Part shown: positions 23,029 to 32,272 of the stretch, in pieces
How the letters are laid out: each line of letters opens with the position of its first letter
Position numbering within the stretch: the stretch's first letter is position 1
Source: an uncultured Flavobacteriales bacterium
Lineage (GTDB): Bacteria; Bacteroidota; Bacteroidia; Flavobacteriales_D; Parvicellaceae
Assembly: GCA_938075455.1 (NCBI GenBank)
Contig: CALJHN010000003.1
Coordinates: 62,001-126,000 of the forward strand
Reading direction: 5' to 3'
Length of the DNA: 64,000 nucleotides
The notes under the pieces: model-generated
Told to the model about the DNA's origin: nothing
Database searches by the model: none
The model's input: only the letters and a program-made list of their open reading frames with translations
Translations under genes and position numbers: made by a program

Positions 23029-23801
23029 AAAATTTCACATTAATAGCTGGTCCATGTGCAATTGAAGACCAACATATGGGTTTGAAAATTGCTAGAGAAG
23101 TAAAAGCAATTTGTGATGAACTGTCTGTTGATTATATATTTAAATCCAGTTATAAAAAAGCAAATAGGTCTAAAAACAATAGTTTCACTGGAATTGGAGA
23201 TGATAATGCACTACAAATTATACAATCTATTGGAAGTGAATTAAATGTAAATACCATCACTGATGTACACGAAAGTCACGAACCTAAAAAAGTTGCCAAA
23301 TATGTCAATCATCTACAAATTCCGGCATTTCTTTGTAGGCAAACAGATTTATTGATAGAAGCTGGCAAAACTGGTCTTCCGGTAAATATTAAAAAAGGTC
23401 AATTTATGTCTCATGACTCTATGGGATTTGCAATAGAAAAAGTACAGTCTACTGGAAATCAAAATGTTTGGCTTTGTGAAAGAGGGAATAGTTTTGGGTA
23501 TAATGATTTAATTGTAGATGCTACAGCGGTAACAAAACTAAAAAAACATGGTTTTCCGGTGATTATGGATTGCACCCACGCAGTTCAAAAACCCAATCAA
23601 ACTAGCGGAATAACAGGTGGTGATCCTTCTTTAATATCCTCCATCGTATATAGTGCAGTTGCTAATGGGGTTAATGGTTTATTTATTGAAACACATCCTG
23701 ATCCTAAAAGTGCAAAAAGTGATCCTCACACTATGCTAAAACTAGACCATTTATTTCCAATTTTAGAAAAAGCTCTAAAAATTAGACAAGCAATTTTATA
23801 A
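23025..23801 (+). CDS. kdsA: KDO-8-phosphate synthase
   Basis: A 258-residue aldolase-type enzyme joining phosphoenolpyruvate and arabinose-5-phosphate. Family motifs: LIAGPCAIEDQHMGLKIA, FKSSYKKANRSKNNSFTGIG, KKGQFMSHDSMGFAIEK, and DCTHAVQKPNQTSGITGGDP. It comes last in the kdsB-kdsD-kdsA group; kdsC, the phosphatase step, is not in the window. It meets the opposing lipoprotein gene with no gap. Confidence 0.96.
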   Translation: MKNFTLIAGPCAIEDQHMGLKIAREVKAICDELSVDYIFKSSYKKANRSKNNSFTGIGDDNALQIIQSIGSELNVNTITDVHESHEPKKVAKYVNHLQIPAFLCRQTDLLIEAGKTGLPVNIKKGQFMSHDSMGFAIEKVQSTGNQNVWLCERGNSFGYNDLIVDATAVTKLKKHGFPVIMDCTHAVQKPNQTSGITGGDPSLISSIVYSAVANGVNGLFIETHPDPKSAKSDPHTMLKLDHLFPILEKALKIRQAIL

Positions 23802-24677
23802 TTATTTCACTTCAATAACCAGAAACTTACTATTTCTCCAAAAATCATCTTGATTAATGATTATCAGAGAGTCTATGATTTCATTTACATTAGATATCCT
23901 GTAAGAATTGCTAGGGTGTGAAGTCATTAATCTTACGGTCTTATATCCTAAAGGAATATTTAATAGATTATATTTTGAAACATAAGTAAAATATTCTGTG
24001 TTTAAATCCGAATTCAATTTTCTAGTCTTGCCTATTCCAATTAATCCTCCACTCTTAGTCAAAACACCATTATCTAAAAGCTCGGATTTGGATCCAATAA
24101 CATAAGCCACTTCGTTGAGCTTTTGGTTTAAATCACTTATTTTTTTATTCTGAAAGTTGTATTTTTTAAAAATGGCCTCAAAAGAAGCATTCATACTGTT
24201 TAATTCCTCTTTTAGGTAATAGACTTCCCTATTACTTTGAGCAATTTCTTCTTTTAGGTCTGTAACTTTGGAGGCAAATTGAGAATTTTTATTTTTTTCC
24301 TGTTTTACTGCATTATTTAATGCTGTAATCATCGATTCATTTTCCTGTAATTTTTTAGAAAGAATTTTAATAGATTTTATTATATCGTTGGTATCCTTGT
24401 TGATAAAATCAGGATTATTTTTTTTGTTGTTAATGATGAGCTCTTGCTTATTTATTTCATTTATATTATCCTTTATTTTCTGAATGTATAGTGCATATAA
24501 ATTTACTATAGAATCATCATTTAATTTTTGAAATTCTAATGAGTTAATTGCCTGATCTTTAGAACTAAGTACGGATTGTAAACTATCAATCCTTCTAGAT
24601 TCTTCTGAAACTGATTCTGAGTTAGAAGCACATGAGAATATAGTTAATGACAAAAAGAAATATTTAAAATTTTGCAT
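23802..24677 (-). CDS. Coiled-coil lipoprotein, similar to Cbp1-type proteins
   Basis: A 291-residue envelope protein. It has a lipoprotein signal ending in TIFSC (Cys16) and a long coiled coil (~20-190), rich in Lys, Glu, Gln and Asn. The C-terminal part starts with VAYVIGSKSELLDNGVLTK, a motif that I recall from Bacteroidota lipoproteins annotated as Cbp1-family. No catalytic residues are visible and the collagen-binding name should not be taken as a function here. It lies 3 nt downstream of bshB1 on the same strand. Confidence 0.65.
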   Translation of the reverse strand: MQNFKYFFLSLTIFSCASNSESVSEESRRIDSLQSVLSSKDQAINSLEFQKLNDDSIVNLYALYIQKIKDNINEINKQELIINNKKNNPDFINKDTNDIIKSIKILSKKLQENESMITALNNAVKQEKNKNSQFASKVTDLKEEIAQSNREVYYLKEELNSMNASFEAIFKKYNFQNKKISDLNQKLNEVAYVIGSKSELLDNGVLTKSGGLIGIGKTRKLNSDLNTEYFTYVSKYNLLNIPLGYKTVRLMTSHPSNSYRISNVNEIIDSLIIINQDDFWRNSKFLVIEVK

Positions 24678-24680
24678 GTT

Positions 24681-25394
24681 TTAATATAAATAAAATAAGT
24701 TGTTGGTTCCTATTGGTCTTTCAGTGTTAAATCCTTCTCCAAAACTTTTACCAATAGATCTGCCCATTAAGTTTGCTTTAGAAAAGATAGAATCCATAAA
24801 TTCTTTACTTGAAATTGGAGTTATAGGTTCCTTACTTTTTGGATCGTAAAATTGACTTTTAAAAGCTTTAACAGCTTTAATCTTTTGATCCATTTCTTCT
24901 GAAATATCAATTATAAAATCAGGGTCAATCCACTCATCTTGAATATAATGATATACGTTTTGAGGTCTATGAGGCATTTGGTCTTCACCATCCAGAGAGG
25001 TTTCGTACTTTCTTAATCCAGAAATAAAACATGCTTTAGATACTAGTTTGGATGCAACACCATGCTCTGGATGTCTATCTTTAACGGCATTACAAAAGAC
25101 AATTTTTGGCTGATATTTTCTAATTGCTATCACTACTTTTTCTATAGATTCTCTAGATAAATCGATAAAAGAATCAGGCATTTTTAGATTTTCACGAAAC
25201 TTTGCACCAATAATTTTCATTGCTTGTTCTGCCTCTAATGCTCTAACTCTGGGAGTGCCACGAGTTCCCATCTCCCCCATGGTTAAATCAATAATACCAA
25301 CTGAAAAACCCATATTAATATGTTTAATTAAAGTACCGGATGCACTTAATTCCACATCATCAGGATGGGCACCAAAAGCTAAAATATCTACCAT
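24681..25394 (-). CDS. bshB1: Bacillithiol biosynthesis deacetylase BshB1
   Basis: A 237-residue LmbE/PIG-L zinc deacetylase that removes acetate from N-acetylglucosaminyl-malate in bacillithiol synthesis. Zinc-site motifs are AFGAHPDDVELSASGTL near the start and KDRHPEHGVASKLV near residue 110. TMGEMGTRGTP and the end GRSIGKSFGEGF are typical of the BshB1 subgroup rather than mycothiol enzymes. bshA and bshC are not in the window. It lies 5 nt downstream of the M28 peptidase gene. Confidence 0.93.
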   Translation of the reverse strand: MVDILAFGAHPDDVELSASGTLIKHINMGFSVGIIDLTMGEMGTRGTPRVRALEAEQAMKIIGAKFRENLKMPDSFIDLSRESIEKVVIAIRKYQPKIVFCNAVKDRHPEHGVASKLVSKACFISGLRKYETSLDGEDQMPHRPQNVYHYIQDEWIDPDFIIDISEEMDQKIKAVKAFKSQFYDPKSKEPITPISSKEFMDSIFSKANLMGRSIGKSFGEGFNTERPIGTNNLFYLY

Positions 25395-25399
25395 TTTTA

Positions 25400-26788
25400 T
25401 TATTTTTTAATTGATTCACTTTCTGGCAAACCATATTTATCAATCAAATATACAATAGAACTAATTGCCGAAGCACCTAGCTCCAATTCTCTTTTATGAA
25501 CGTTTTCAAATACATCTGCCTTTGAGTGGTGATAATCAAAATATCTTTGTGAATCTGGCACCAAACCTACCAAACATAATTTTCCATTTTTCAATGGCCC
25601 TATATCCACTCCACTGTACCCTTTATTGAATAAATGTATTTGATAGGGTTCAAATAATTTTTTAAAACTTTGAAGATATTCTAATTGTAATTTGGTGCCA
25701 TCTATACTAAATCCTCTTGGGGTAAACCCTCCTCTGTCAGACTCCAATGCAAATAAGTGTTTTTCTCCAGATTTTTTAACCATTTCTGCATAGTGCTTTC
25801 CTCCTCTATTTCCATTTTCTTCGTTCATATACATCACACATCGTAAAGTTCTTTTAGGTAGAATTTCTAATTTTTTAAAAGTTTCTAAAACCTGAAGACT
25901 TTGGACTACTCCAGCTCCATCATCGTGCGCACCTTCACCAATATCCCAAGAATCTAGGTGTCCCCCAACTAAAATAATTTCTTCTGGAAACTCTGTCCCC
26001 TTTATTTCTCCAATAACATTGTAAGAAATTACATCGTCATGTTGTTGACAAGAAAGTTCTATTGTTAGCTCTACAAGCTCATTTTTTTTTAACGCTAAAC
26101 TTAATTCGTGTGCATCTTTAGTACTAATTGCTGCTGCTGGAATTCTATTATTCGTATCTAAATAGGTCATAGAACCTGTATGAGGGTTTTTATCGTACTT
26201 AAGACTCATTGACCTTACAACAACTCCAATAGCTCCAAATTCAGCAGCTCTAGAAGCTCCTAAGTGTCTTTGGTCGACACAACTTCCATAAGCATTTCCA
26301 GTACTAATAAAAGTAGGATTCATAACTCGATTGAAAAACACAATTTTACCTTCTATTTCACTTCTTCCAAAATCTTTCAATTGCGCCCAATTAGTAATTT
26401 CTACCACTTCCCCTTTTAAAATTCCGTTGGTACCTACAGAACCTCCTAATGCAGAACAGTTAAGAAAACTTATTTGACCCTTATTATTTTTCCAGTATAC
26501 TTTCTCTAAGTTTCCTCTTTCCCAGTACGGTACCATTACTTGCTGTAAATAAACAGTATCCAAATTGGTATTATTCATAAGTATTTCCGCCCATTTTACT
26601 GCATTTGCAGCTGAATTACTACCACTTAATCTATGGCCAATATCTTTGCATAATGATCTTAAATTTTCATAACATTTCCCTTCAGTTAAATTGAAATCAT
26701 ACAATGCTCTAATTTGGACTGAATCATTGATTTGACACTTTAGATAAAAAGGTAATAGAAAGAGACAAAAAATAAAAAGTTTTTTCAT
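25400..26788 (-). CDS. Exported M28-family zinc peptidase
   Basis: A 462-residue protein with a signal peptide (MKKLFIFCLFLLPFYLKC), then a PA-like insert (LKDFGRSEIEGKIVFFNR), and an M28 peptidase domain. Zinc and catalytic residues show in GGHLDSWDIGEGAHDDGAGV, MNEENGNRGGKHYAE, ESDRGGF and FDYHHSKADVFENV. It resembles carboxypeptidase Q / aminopeptidase-type enzymes. Likely periplasmic peptide breakdown. It is the first gene of a three-gene minus-strand unit with bshB1 and the coiled-coil lipoprotein. Confidence 0.9.
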   Translation of the reverse strand: MKKLFIFCLFLLPFYLKCQINDSVQIRALYDFNLTEGKCYENLRSLCKDIGHRLSGSNSAANAVKWAEILMNNTNLDTVYLQQVMVPYWERGNLEKVYWKNNKGQISFLNCSALGGSVGTNGILKGEVVEITNWAQLKDFGRSEIEGKIVFFNRVMNPTFISTGNAYGSCVDQRHLGASRAAEFGAIGVVVRSMSLKYDKNPHTGSMTYLDTNNRIPAAAISTKDAHELSLALKKNELVELTIELSCQQHDDVISYNVIGEIKGTEFPEEIILVGGHLDSWDIGEGAHDDGAGVVQSLQVLETFKKLEILPKRTLRCVMYMNEENGNRGGKHYAEMVKKSGEKHLFALESDRGGFTPRGFSIDGTKLQLEYLQSFKKLFEPYQIHLFNKGYSGVDIGPLKNGKLCLVGLVPDSQRYFDYHHSKADVFENVHKRELELGASAISSIVYLIDKYGLPESESIKK

Positions 26789-26840
26789 ATGCTTTTTTAG
26801 ATGTAAAGGTTATCTTTAAATAAAATCAAATTTAATTAAA

Positions 26841-27395
26841 ATGGCAAGAACATTAACCAATCAAATTCCACTTGGATTTAAAGCAATTGATTTTAAATTA
26901 ACAGATGTAGTCACAGATAAAAAAGTTAGTCTAAAAGATGTTACTAAGAAAAATGGACTAGTAGTAATGTTTATTTGCAATCACTGTCCATATGTTGTAC
27001 ATGTTATAGATCAAATTGTAGAATTAGCAAATGATTATTTAAAAAAAGATATTGGCTTTGTTGCCATTAGCAGTAACGATATTGTGAATTATCCAGATGA
27101 TGATCCTAAAAAAATGAAGCTATTTGCAAAAGAAAGAAAATTCAAATTCCCCTATTTATACGACGAATCTCAAGAAGTTGCCAAAGTATACGATGCAGCT
27201 TGTACTCCAGATTTTAATGTTTTTAATGAAAATCTAAAATGTGTATATCGAGGTCAATTAGACGATTCAAGACCTGGAAATGAATCTAAGGTAGATGGAA
27301 AAGACCTAAGACTTGCTTTAGATTACGTGTTAGATTTAAAAGAAATTGATTTCATACAAAAACCATCTATTGGCTGCAATATCAAGTGGAAATAA
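26841..27395 (+). CDS. Thioredoxin-family protein (peroxiredoxin-like), cytosolic
   Basis: A 184-residue thioredoxin-fold protein with an unusual C-x2-C (CNHC, Cys46/Cys49) in VMFICNHCPYVVHV, in place of WCGPC. It continues with AISSNDIVNYPDDDPKKM and the cis-Pro loop DAACTPDFNVF. There is no signal peptide. The family is widespread but poorly studied. The folate ligase gene overlaps its 3' end, so the two are probably co-translated. Confidence 0.85.
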   Translation: MARTLTNQIPLGFKAIDFKLTDVVTDKKVSLKDVTKKNGLVVMFICNHCPYVVHVIDQIVELANDYLKKDIGFVAISSNDIVNYPDDDPKKMKLFAKERKFKFPYLYDESQEVAKVYDAACTPDFNVFNENLKCVYRGQLDDSRPGNESKVDGKDLRLALDYVLDLKEIDFIQKPSIGCNIKWK

Positions 27396-27951
27396 AAATA
27401 GGTTACGAAAAAGTGCCCTTACTGAAAGACTAAATCTTAATAAGGAATTTATTGAAAGTAATTCAATTAAAATTTCAAATCATTTATTTAAAAATTTCAG
27501 TTTATTAAAAAAAAATATCCATTTGTTCTATCCTATTACTAAAAATAAAGAAGTAAATACGTGGCATATTCACAAAACTATAAATTCCAATTCTGCTATT
27601 TTCACATCATTTTACGAAAAATCTAAAGATAAATGGGAATGTATTTCTTTTAATCCCTCAGTGAAATTCACTATTGGCAAACTGAATATTCCAAAACCAA
27701 TGGATTACAAAATAGAAACATTGGACAAAATTGAGGTAATTTTAGTTCCGCTTTTGGTTTTTGATAGATTTGGAAATAGAGTTGGCTATGGCAAAGGGAT
27801 ATACGACAAAATATTAAATCAGTTGAATAAAGACTGTTTAAAGATTGGTCTTTCTTTTTTTGAAGTTTCTAAAGAAGATATACAAGTTGATTTTCATGAT
27901 CAGAGCTTGGACTATTGTCAAACTCCGAATAAACTTTATAAGTTTAAATAA
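27346..27951 (+). CDS. 5-formyltetrahydrofolate cyclo-ligase
   Basis: Converts 5-formyl-THF to methenyl-THF with ATP. 201 residues from ATG 27346; a TTG at 27370 would cut the overlap with the previous gene from 50 to 26 bp and is equally possible. Family motifs are NKNRLRKSALTERLNL at the N-terminus, IHLFYPITKNKEVNTW, and the C-terminal VPLLVFDRFGNRVGYGKGIYDK, which is the ATP/substrate loop. Confidence 0.9.
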   Translation: MISYKNHLLAAISSGNKNRLRKSALTERLNLNKEFIESNSIKISNHLFKNFSLLKKNIHLFYPITKNKEVNTWHIHKTINSNSAIFTSFYEKSKDKWECISFNPSVKFTIGKLNIPKPMDYKIETLDKIEVILVPLLVFDRFGNRVGYGKGIYDKILNQLNKDCLKIGLSFFEVSKEDIQVDFHDQSLDYCQTPNKLYKFK

Positions 27952-28008
27952 TACCCTAAAAAATAATTTACTAATTTTATACTTGTACGATGGTTTGTTT
28001 TGTACAAA

Positions 28009-28602
28009 ATGAAAAAATATTTATACATATTAATATTTATAATAAGCTCTTTATTTTCAGACTTTTATAGCTTAACACCAAAACCTTTAGTTAAATATAG
28101 AACACATCTTGCTATTTCAATAAATCCCAATTGTAATTCTCAATATGTTAACTATGCAATTATTACTGAATCTAATGGGAGAATCATAAAAAAAAGATTT
28201 ATTTCTGGAAGTGAATTTATTAGAATTGGTATGGGAAAACAACTATCTAAAGCTAATAATACGGGTGAAAATATGTTCAAGAAATTTAACATTAAAGATT
28301 GCTTATATAAATACGATTCTTCACAATGTCTAAAAACACCTGATCTTAAACTATTTGATCTCTGGGCATTAAGATACAACAGAAATCCATATTGTCCACC
28401 CGACTGCACGCCTGCTAAAAATATGCTTGTAAATGGATTTGGACAACATAAATACAGACCAAGTTGGCCTCAAATCCAAATACTTCAAAAGTATGGGATT
28501 ACCTATATTAATGATTTTTTTTATGGGGAAAACTTATTTCAATTACTTGCAGATTTTCAAAAACCTGAGTGGAGAACTGAATATCTCAATGCCAAAGAAT
28601 AA
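28009..28602 (+). CDS. Exported protein of unknown function
   Basis: I do not recognise this family. The start chosen is ATG 28009, giving 197 residues; TTG at 28000 is in frame. The N-terminus is a hydrophobic signal or anchor (MKKYLYILIFIISSLFSDFY). The rest has five cysteines (NPNCNSQ, IKDCLYK, SSQCLKT, and two in the YCPPDC motif) that could form disulfides or a metal site. Aromatic residues are frequent towards the C-terminus (YRPSWPQIQILQKYG, INDFFYGENLF). It seems to be transcribed alone. Confidence 0.55.
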   Translation: MKKYLYILIFIISSLFSDFYSLTPKPLVKYRTHLAISINPNCNSQYVNYAIITESNGRIIKKRFISGSEFIRIGMGKQLSKANNTGENMFKKFNIKDCLYKYDSSQCLKTPDLKLFDLWALRYNRNPYCPPDCTPAKNMLVNGFGQHKYRPSWPQIQILQKYGITYINDFFYGENLFQLLADFQKPEWRTEYLNAKE

Positions 28603-28634
28603 GTTTTATATTTAAGACAACCGAAAAATAATTA

Positions 28635-29126
28635 TTGATACCAGAAAATACAAATAGAATAAGAAGGTTTGCTGTAAAATCCTTTTACTTTAGAAGTTAT
28701 CTTTTTTGGAAGTTACCAATGGGATTTCTTAGTGGCATGAGAATTAAAAAACTCAATGAAGATCAATGTATTGTCACCGTTCCGTTCAAATGGATTAATA
28801 AAAACCCATTTAAATCAACTTTTTGGGCAGTTTTGGGAATGGCTGGAGAAATGAGTACTGCTGCTTTGATTTTACAATATACTTACAACCAAAAACCATC
28901 ATTTTCTACTCTACCCCTAAAATGTGAAGCAGATTTTAATAAAAAAGCAGTTGGCATTACAAGTTTTGTTTGTAATGATGGTAAAATGATAAAAGATAAA
29001 CTAAAGGAAGCAATGGAAACAAAAAAACCTGTTGTTATTAAAACATCTACTCAAGGGATAGATGAAATATCAAATTTAATCTGTCAGTTCAACTTTACTT
29101 GGTCTGTAAAAGCAAGAGACTATTAA
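28635..29126 (+). CDS. DUF4442 hot-dog fold (thioesterase-like) protein
   Basis: A 163-residue protein starting at TTG 28635. It matches the DUF4442 type of hot-dog fold: IKKLNEDQCIVTVPFKWINK, then the central helix STFWAVLGMAGEMSTAALI, where the glutamate/serine region is expected to bind the acyl thioester. The product probably acts on acyl-CoA or acyl-ACP, but no substrate can be named. It ends 2 nt before the next gene. Confidence 0.75.
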   Translation: MIPENTNRIRRFAVKSFYFRSYLFWKLPMGFLSGMRIKKLNEDQCIVTVPFKWINKNPFKSTFWAVLGMAGEMSTAALILQYTYNQKPSFSTLPLKCEADFNKKAVGITSFVCNDGKMIKDKLKEAMETKKPVVIKTSTQGIDEISNLICQFNFTWSVKARDY

Positions 29127-29128
29127 AA

Positions 29129-30103
29129 ATGGTTGTAATAAAGAAAACTACCATTTTATTATTTTTATTGGGGATTTCCAATGCTTTTTTAGCAGGATGG
29201 GGTTTTTTTGGTCACAAAAAGATAAATCGTGTAGCGGTTTTTACAATTCCTGACTCTGAACTTTTCCAATTTTATAAAAAGAATATAGATTATTTAACAG
29301 AACATGCTGTTGACCCAGACAAAAGAAGATACGCTGTAAAAGGAGAAGCTGAAAAGCACTATATAGACATAGACCACTATGTAGGAAAAGGAGAAAATCC
29401 ATTTGATGTAATGCCAAGAAGATGGAACGATGCAATAGAAAAATTTTCGGAAGACACTATCAAAACTTACGGAATATCTCCTTGGAATATACAGCTAATG
29501 CTTTATAAATTAACTACTGCATTTAAGGAAAAAAATCTATCTAGAATTCTTAAATACTCTGCCGAAATAGGACATTACATTTCTGATGCCCATGTACCAC
29601 TTCATGCTACAGAAAACTACAATGGACAATTTACCAACCAAAAAGGTATCCATGGCTTTTGGGAATCTAGAGTACCAGAACTTTTTTTTCAAGAATACGA
29701 TTTAATTACTGGAAAAGCAGAATATATTAACAAGCCTTTGGAGACAACTTGGGAATTCATTCAAGAAAGTTATTTTGCTGTAGACTCTGTTTTGTCAATT
29801 GAAAAAGAAATTACCAAACAATGGCCAGATGATAGAAAATATTCTTTTGAAAAAAGAGGACGGGTAACAATGAAAGTATACAGTAGAGATTTTAGCAAAG
29901 AATATAGCAACAGACTAAATAATATGCAAGAACGAAGATTAAAAGCTTCAATAAAAGCAGTTGGTTCTTTTTGGTATACAGCATGGATTAATGCAGGACA
30001 GCCTGATTTAAATAATTTAGCTATTGATAACACTACTATTTCTAAAGAAACTGAGTTTAAAATTGATGAAAATTTGAAAAACAAAAGACAACACAGCAAT
30101 TAA
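29129..30103 (+). CDS. Zinc-dependent phospholipase C / P1 nuclease-fold exported protein
   Basis: ATG 29129 gives a signal peptide (MVVIKKTTILLFLLGISNAFL) and mature start AGWGFFGHKKINR; in this fold the N-terminal Trp helps bind zinc. Further metal residues lie in EKHYIDIDHYVG, EIGHYISDAHVPLHATENY and GIHGFWESRVPEL, a His/Asp pattern typical of the zinc-dependent PLC/P1 family. About 325 residues. It probably cleaves phospholipid or nucleic acid in the periplasm, perhaps for phosphate scavenging; the substrate is not certain. It sits 2 nt after the DUF4442 gene. Confidence 0.85.
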   Translation: MVVIKKTTILLFLLGISNAFLAGWGFFGHKKINRVAVFTIPDSELFQFYKKNIDYLTEHAVDPDKRRYAVKGEAEKHYIDIDHYVGKGENPFDVMPRRWNDAIEKFSEDTIKTYGISPWNIQLMLYKLTTAFKEKNLSRILKYSAEIGHYISDAHVPLHATENYNGQFTNQKGIHGFWESRVPELFFQEYDLITGKAEYINKPLETTWEFIQESYFAVDSVLSIEKEITKQWPDDRKYSFEKRGRVTMKVYSRDFSKEYSNRLNNMQERRLKASIKAVGSFWYTAWINAGQPDLNNLAIDNTTISKETEFKIDENLKNKRQHSN

Positions 30104-30104
30104 A

Positions 30105-30740
30105 TTATTTCTTTTCCTTTCTTTTTTTTTCTCTTCTATTTTGTTTTAATGATTTTCTAGCTTCATCTGTCAAAGGAACTCTTTTATAATAAGTCATTTT
30201 TCCAGAATCTATTAGACCAATGGCTCTTTCCATTAGTAAATCTTCATTTTCGGAATCGTATTCACGTTTTAAATCTTGACCATTGACCAAACATAATGCT
30301 TGAAACCAAAAAGCTGTCCCTCCTCCACGATACTTTTGAATAATTTCATAGGTTGTCAAACCTGTAGATCTATAAATCATCTTCATTAGATAAATCCCTC
30401 TATTAATAGACATTTCCTTAATCTCATTTCCAAATTCTTTCTTTAGGGTTTTATTGCAACTAGACAAATATTTTTTCCTAGAATATTTTCCTTCAATTTT
30501 ACTCAAGGAATCCTCAAAAGTAGTCAACATCGCAGAGCAAATTTTAGCATAGTCGTAGACACTTTTCACATAAAATTTAGTTCTGTTCCATTTTTTAACA
30601 AAAGCAGCACTTGAAGCTGTAATTTCCAAATCAGGAAGATATTGACCGAATAGAACAGAATCTTTATTTTCTAAATCTAAATTCTGAGAGGTTACAGTCA
30701 AATTGAGCAAAGAAAAAATTAAAAGAATATAAATTTTCAT
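30105..30740 (-). CDS. DUF4294 exported protein
   Basis: A 211-residue Bacteroidota-specific protein with a signal peptide (MKIYILLIFSLLNLTVTSQ). It has the DUF4294 core: WNRTKFYVKSVYDYAKICSA, GIYLMKMIYRSTGLTTYEII, and FWFQALCLVNGQDLKREYD. The C-terminus is a lysine/arginine-rich tail. Function unknown. It ends just after the convergent phospholipase C-like gene. Confidence 0.85.
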   Translation of the reverse strand: MKIYILLIFSLLNLTVTSQNLDLENKDSVLFGQYLPDLEITASSAAFVKKWNRTKFYVKSVYDYAKICSAMLTTFEDSLSKIEGKYSRKKYLSSCNKTLKKEFGNEIKEMSINRGIYLMKMIYRSTGLTTYEIIQKYRGGGTAFWFQALCLVNGQDLKREYDSENEDLLMERAIGLIDSGKMTYYKRVPLTDEARKSLKQNRREKKRKEKK

Positions 30741-30807
30741 TACTCCAATTTATTAATTGTAATTGATTATGAAATTAAGTTTTAATAAATTTTAACTTAT
30801 TAAAGCT

Positions 30808-30815
30808 TAAATTTG
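30808..30815 (+). promoter_or_regulatory. -7 box before the GWxTD gene
   Basis: TAAATTTG at 30808-30815 fits TAnnTTTG exactly. The ATG is at 30821, only 5 nt further, so the message for the GWxTD protein is probably leaderless or nearly so. Confidence 0.5.
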
Positions 30816-30820
30816 TATCA

Positions 30821-32269
30821 ATGAAAACAGTATTTGCAATTATTACATTATTTTTAGTTAGCCCACTACATTCTCAAATTGAGGCTCTTTTTGATTTAAA
30901 GAAATTTCATTCTTCAGAGAGTAACTATATAGAAACCTATTTATTTATCTACGGAAATACACTTGTTGAAAATCAAGACTCTAATTTCAATGACAAAGGA
31001 GTTGAAGTACTGCAATATATTGAAAACGAAAAAAAACAAATAATTGCTCATGAAAAGTATATTATTAAAGAACAATCTGATTATGTGGAAAAGCAAGGGA
31101 TTATCGACTTACAAAGATTTCCAGTTTCAAATGGCAGATTTACCGTCTACTTAGAAATAAAGGACATTAATGACACTAATAACACTGAAAGATACCAAGA
31201 AGAATTCTCAATTGTTGATTCTAACGAACCTTTTTTTTCAGATTTAGAACTATTGGATAGTTATTGGAAAGAAGCGGAAGGTGAAAATAATAAAAGTGAA
31301 CTTACTAAGTCTGGTTACCACATGATTCCATTAGTAACCGATTATTTTGGAGATGAATTTGAAAAATTAGCATATTATTTAGAAATATACAATATGAATA
31401 ATGTGGACAGCTCTGCATCTTTATTACTAAAGCAATTTATAAGAATTAAAGGAACTGATAAAATAGCGGGTCAATACAATAAAATTAAAAAAGTACCAAC
31501 TCTTGATATTTATCCTGTTTTAAATGTTTTTGATATAAATAATTTACCTACAGGGAATTATGAGTTATGTATTCAGCTAAAAGATAGAAAAAACAAGCTT
31601 CTCTGCGAAAGAATAATAGATTTTCAAAGAACAAATCTTATAAACAGCATGAGGCTAGACAGATTGAATGCAGTTCAAATCCATAATACCTTCGTTTCTA
31701 GAATACCTGTAGATTCTCTTACAGAATCCATTAATTGTTTGTCCCCAATTGCTACTAGATTAGAATTAAATATAATTGACAAAAAAAATAATAATATTAG
31801 CGACACCTTAAAAAGACAGTTTTTATATAGTTTTTGGTTAAATAGACAACCAGAAAATCCAGAACTAGGATGGCTTAAATACAAAGGAGAAGTGAGAAAA
31901 AGCGATCAACTTTTTGCAACCAAGGTGAGAAGAGGTTACGAAACCGATATGGGAAGAACTTTCCTTAAGTACGGTCCACCAAATACGATTACAGATAGAC
32001 CAAACGAACCAAGTGCCTACCCCTACCAGATATGGCATTATTATAAAATTGGAAAGTTTAATAATAAAAGGTTTATTTTTTATATGCCTGATTTAGGATC
32101 TAACGAATATACAACACTTCATTCCACACTTCAAGGAGAATATTTTAATAGAAATTGGAAAACAGATTTACACAGAAGAAACACCCCTGGAAGAAGTGTT
32201 GATAATATGCAAAATCCCAACGATAGCCAATGGGGAAGCAATAGCAACGCTTTCTTTGTAAATCCTTAA
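30821..32269 (+). CDS. GWxTD domain exported protein
   Basis: A 482-residue protein with a signal peptide (MKTVFAIITLFLVSPLHSQ). The middle resembles a beta-sandwich repeat region. The C-terminal GWxTD domain is marked by RRGYETDMGRTFLKYGPP, followed by the YPYQIWHYYKIGKF strand. This domain is common in Bacteroidota exported proteins but has no proven role. Its TAA stop (32267-32269) is in the same frame as the following glycosyltransferase, with no other stop in between. Confidence 0.85.
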   Translation: MKTVFAIITLFLVSPLHSQIEALFDLKKFHSSESNYIETYLFIYGNTLVENQDSNFNDKGVEVLQYIENEKKQIIAHEKYIIKEQSDYVEKQGIIDLQRFPVSNGRFTVYLEIKDINDTNNTERYQEEFSIVDSNEPFFSDLELLDSYWKEAEGENNKSELTKSGYHMIPLVTDYFGDEFEKLAYYLEIYNMNNVDSSASLLLKQFIRIKGTDKIAGQYNKIKKVPTLDIYPVLNVFDINNLPTGNYELCIQLKDRKNKLLCERIIDFQRTNLINSMRLDRLNAVQIHNTFVSRIPVDSLTESINCLSPIATRLELNIIDKKNNNISDTLKRQFLYSFWLNRQPENPELGWLKYKGEVRKSDQLFATKVRRGYETDMGRTFLKYGPPNTITDRPNEPSAYPYQIWHYYKIGKFNNKRFIFYMPDLGSNEYTTLHSTLQGEYFNRNWKTDLHRRNTPGRSVDNMQNPNDSQWGSNSNAFFVNP

Positions 32270-32272
32270 GAG

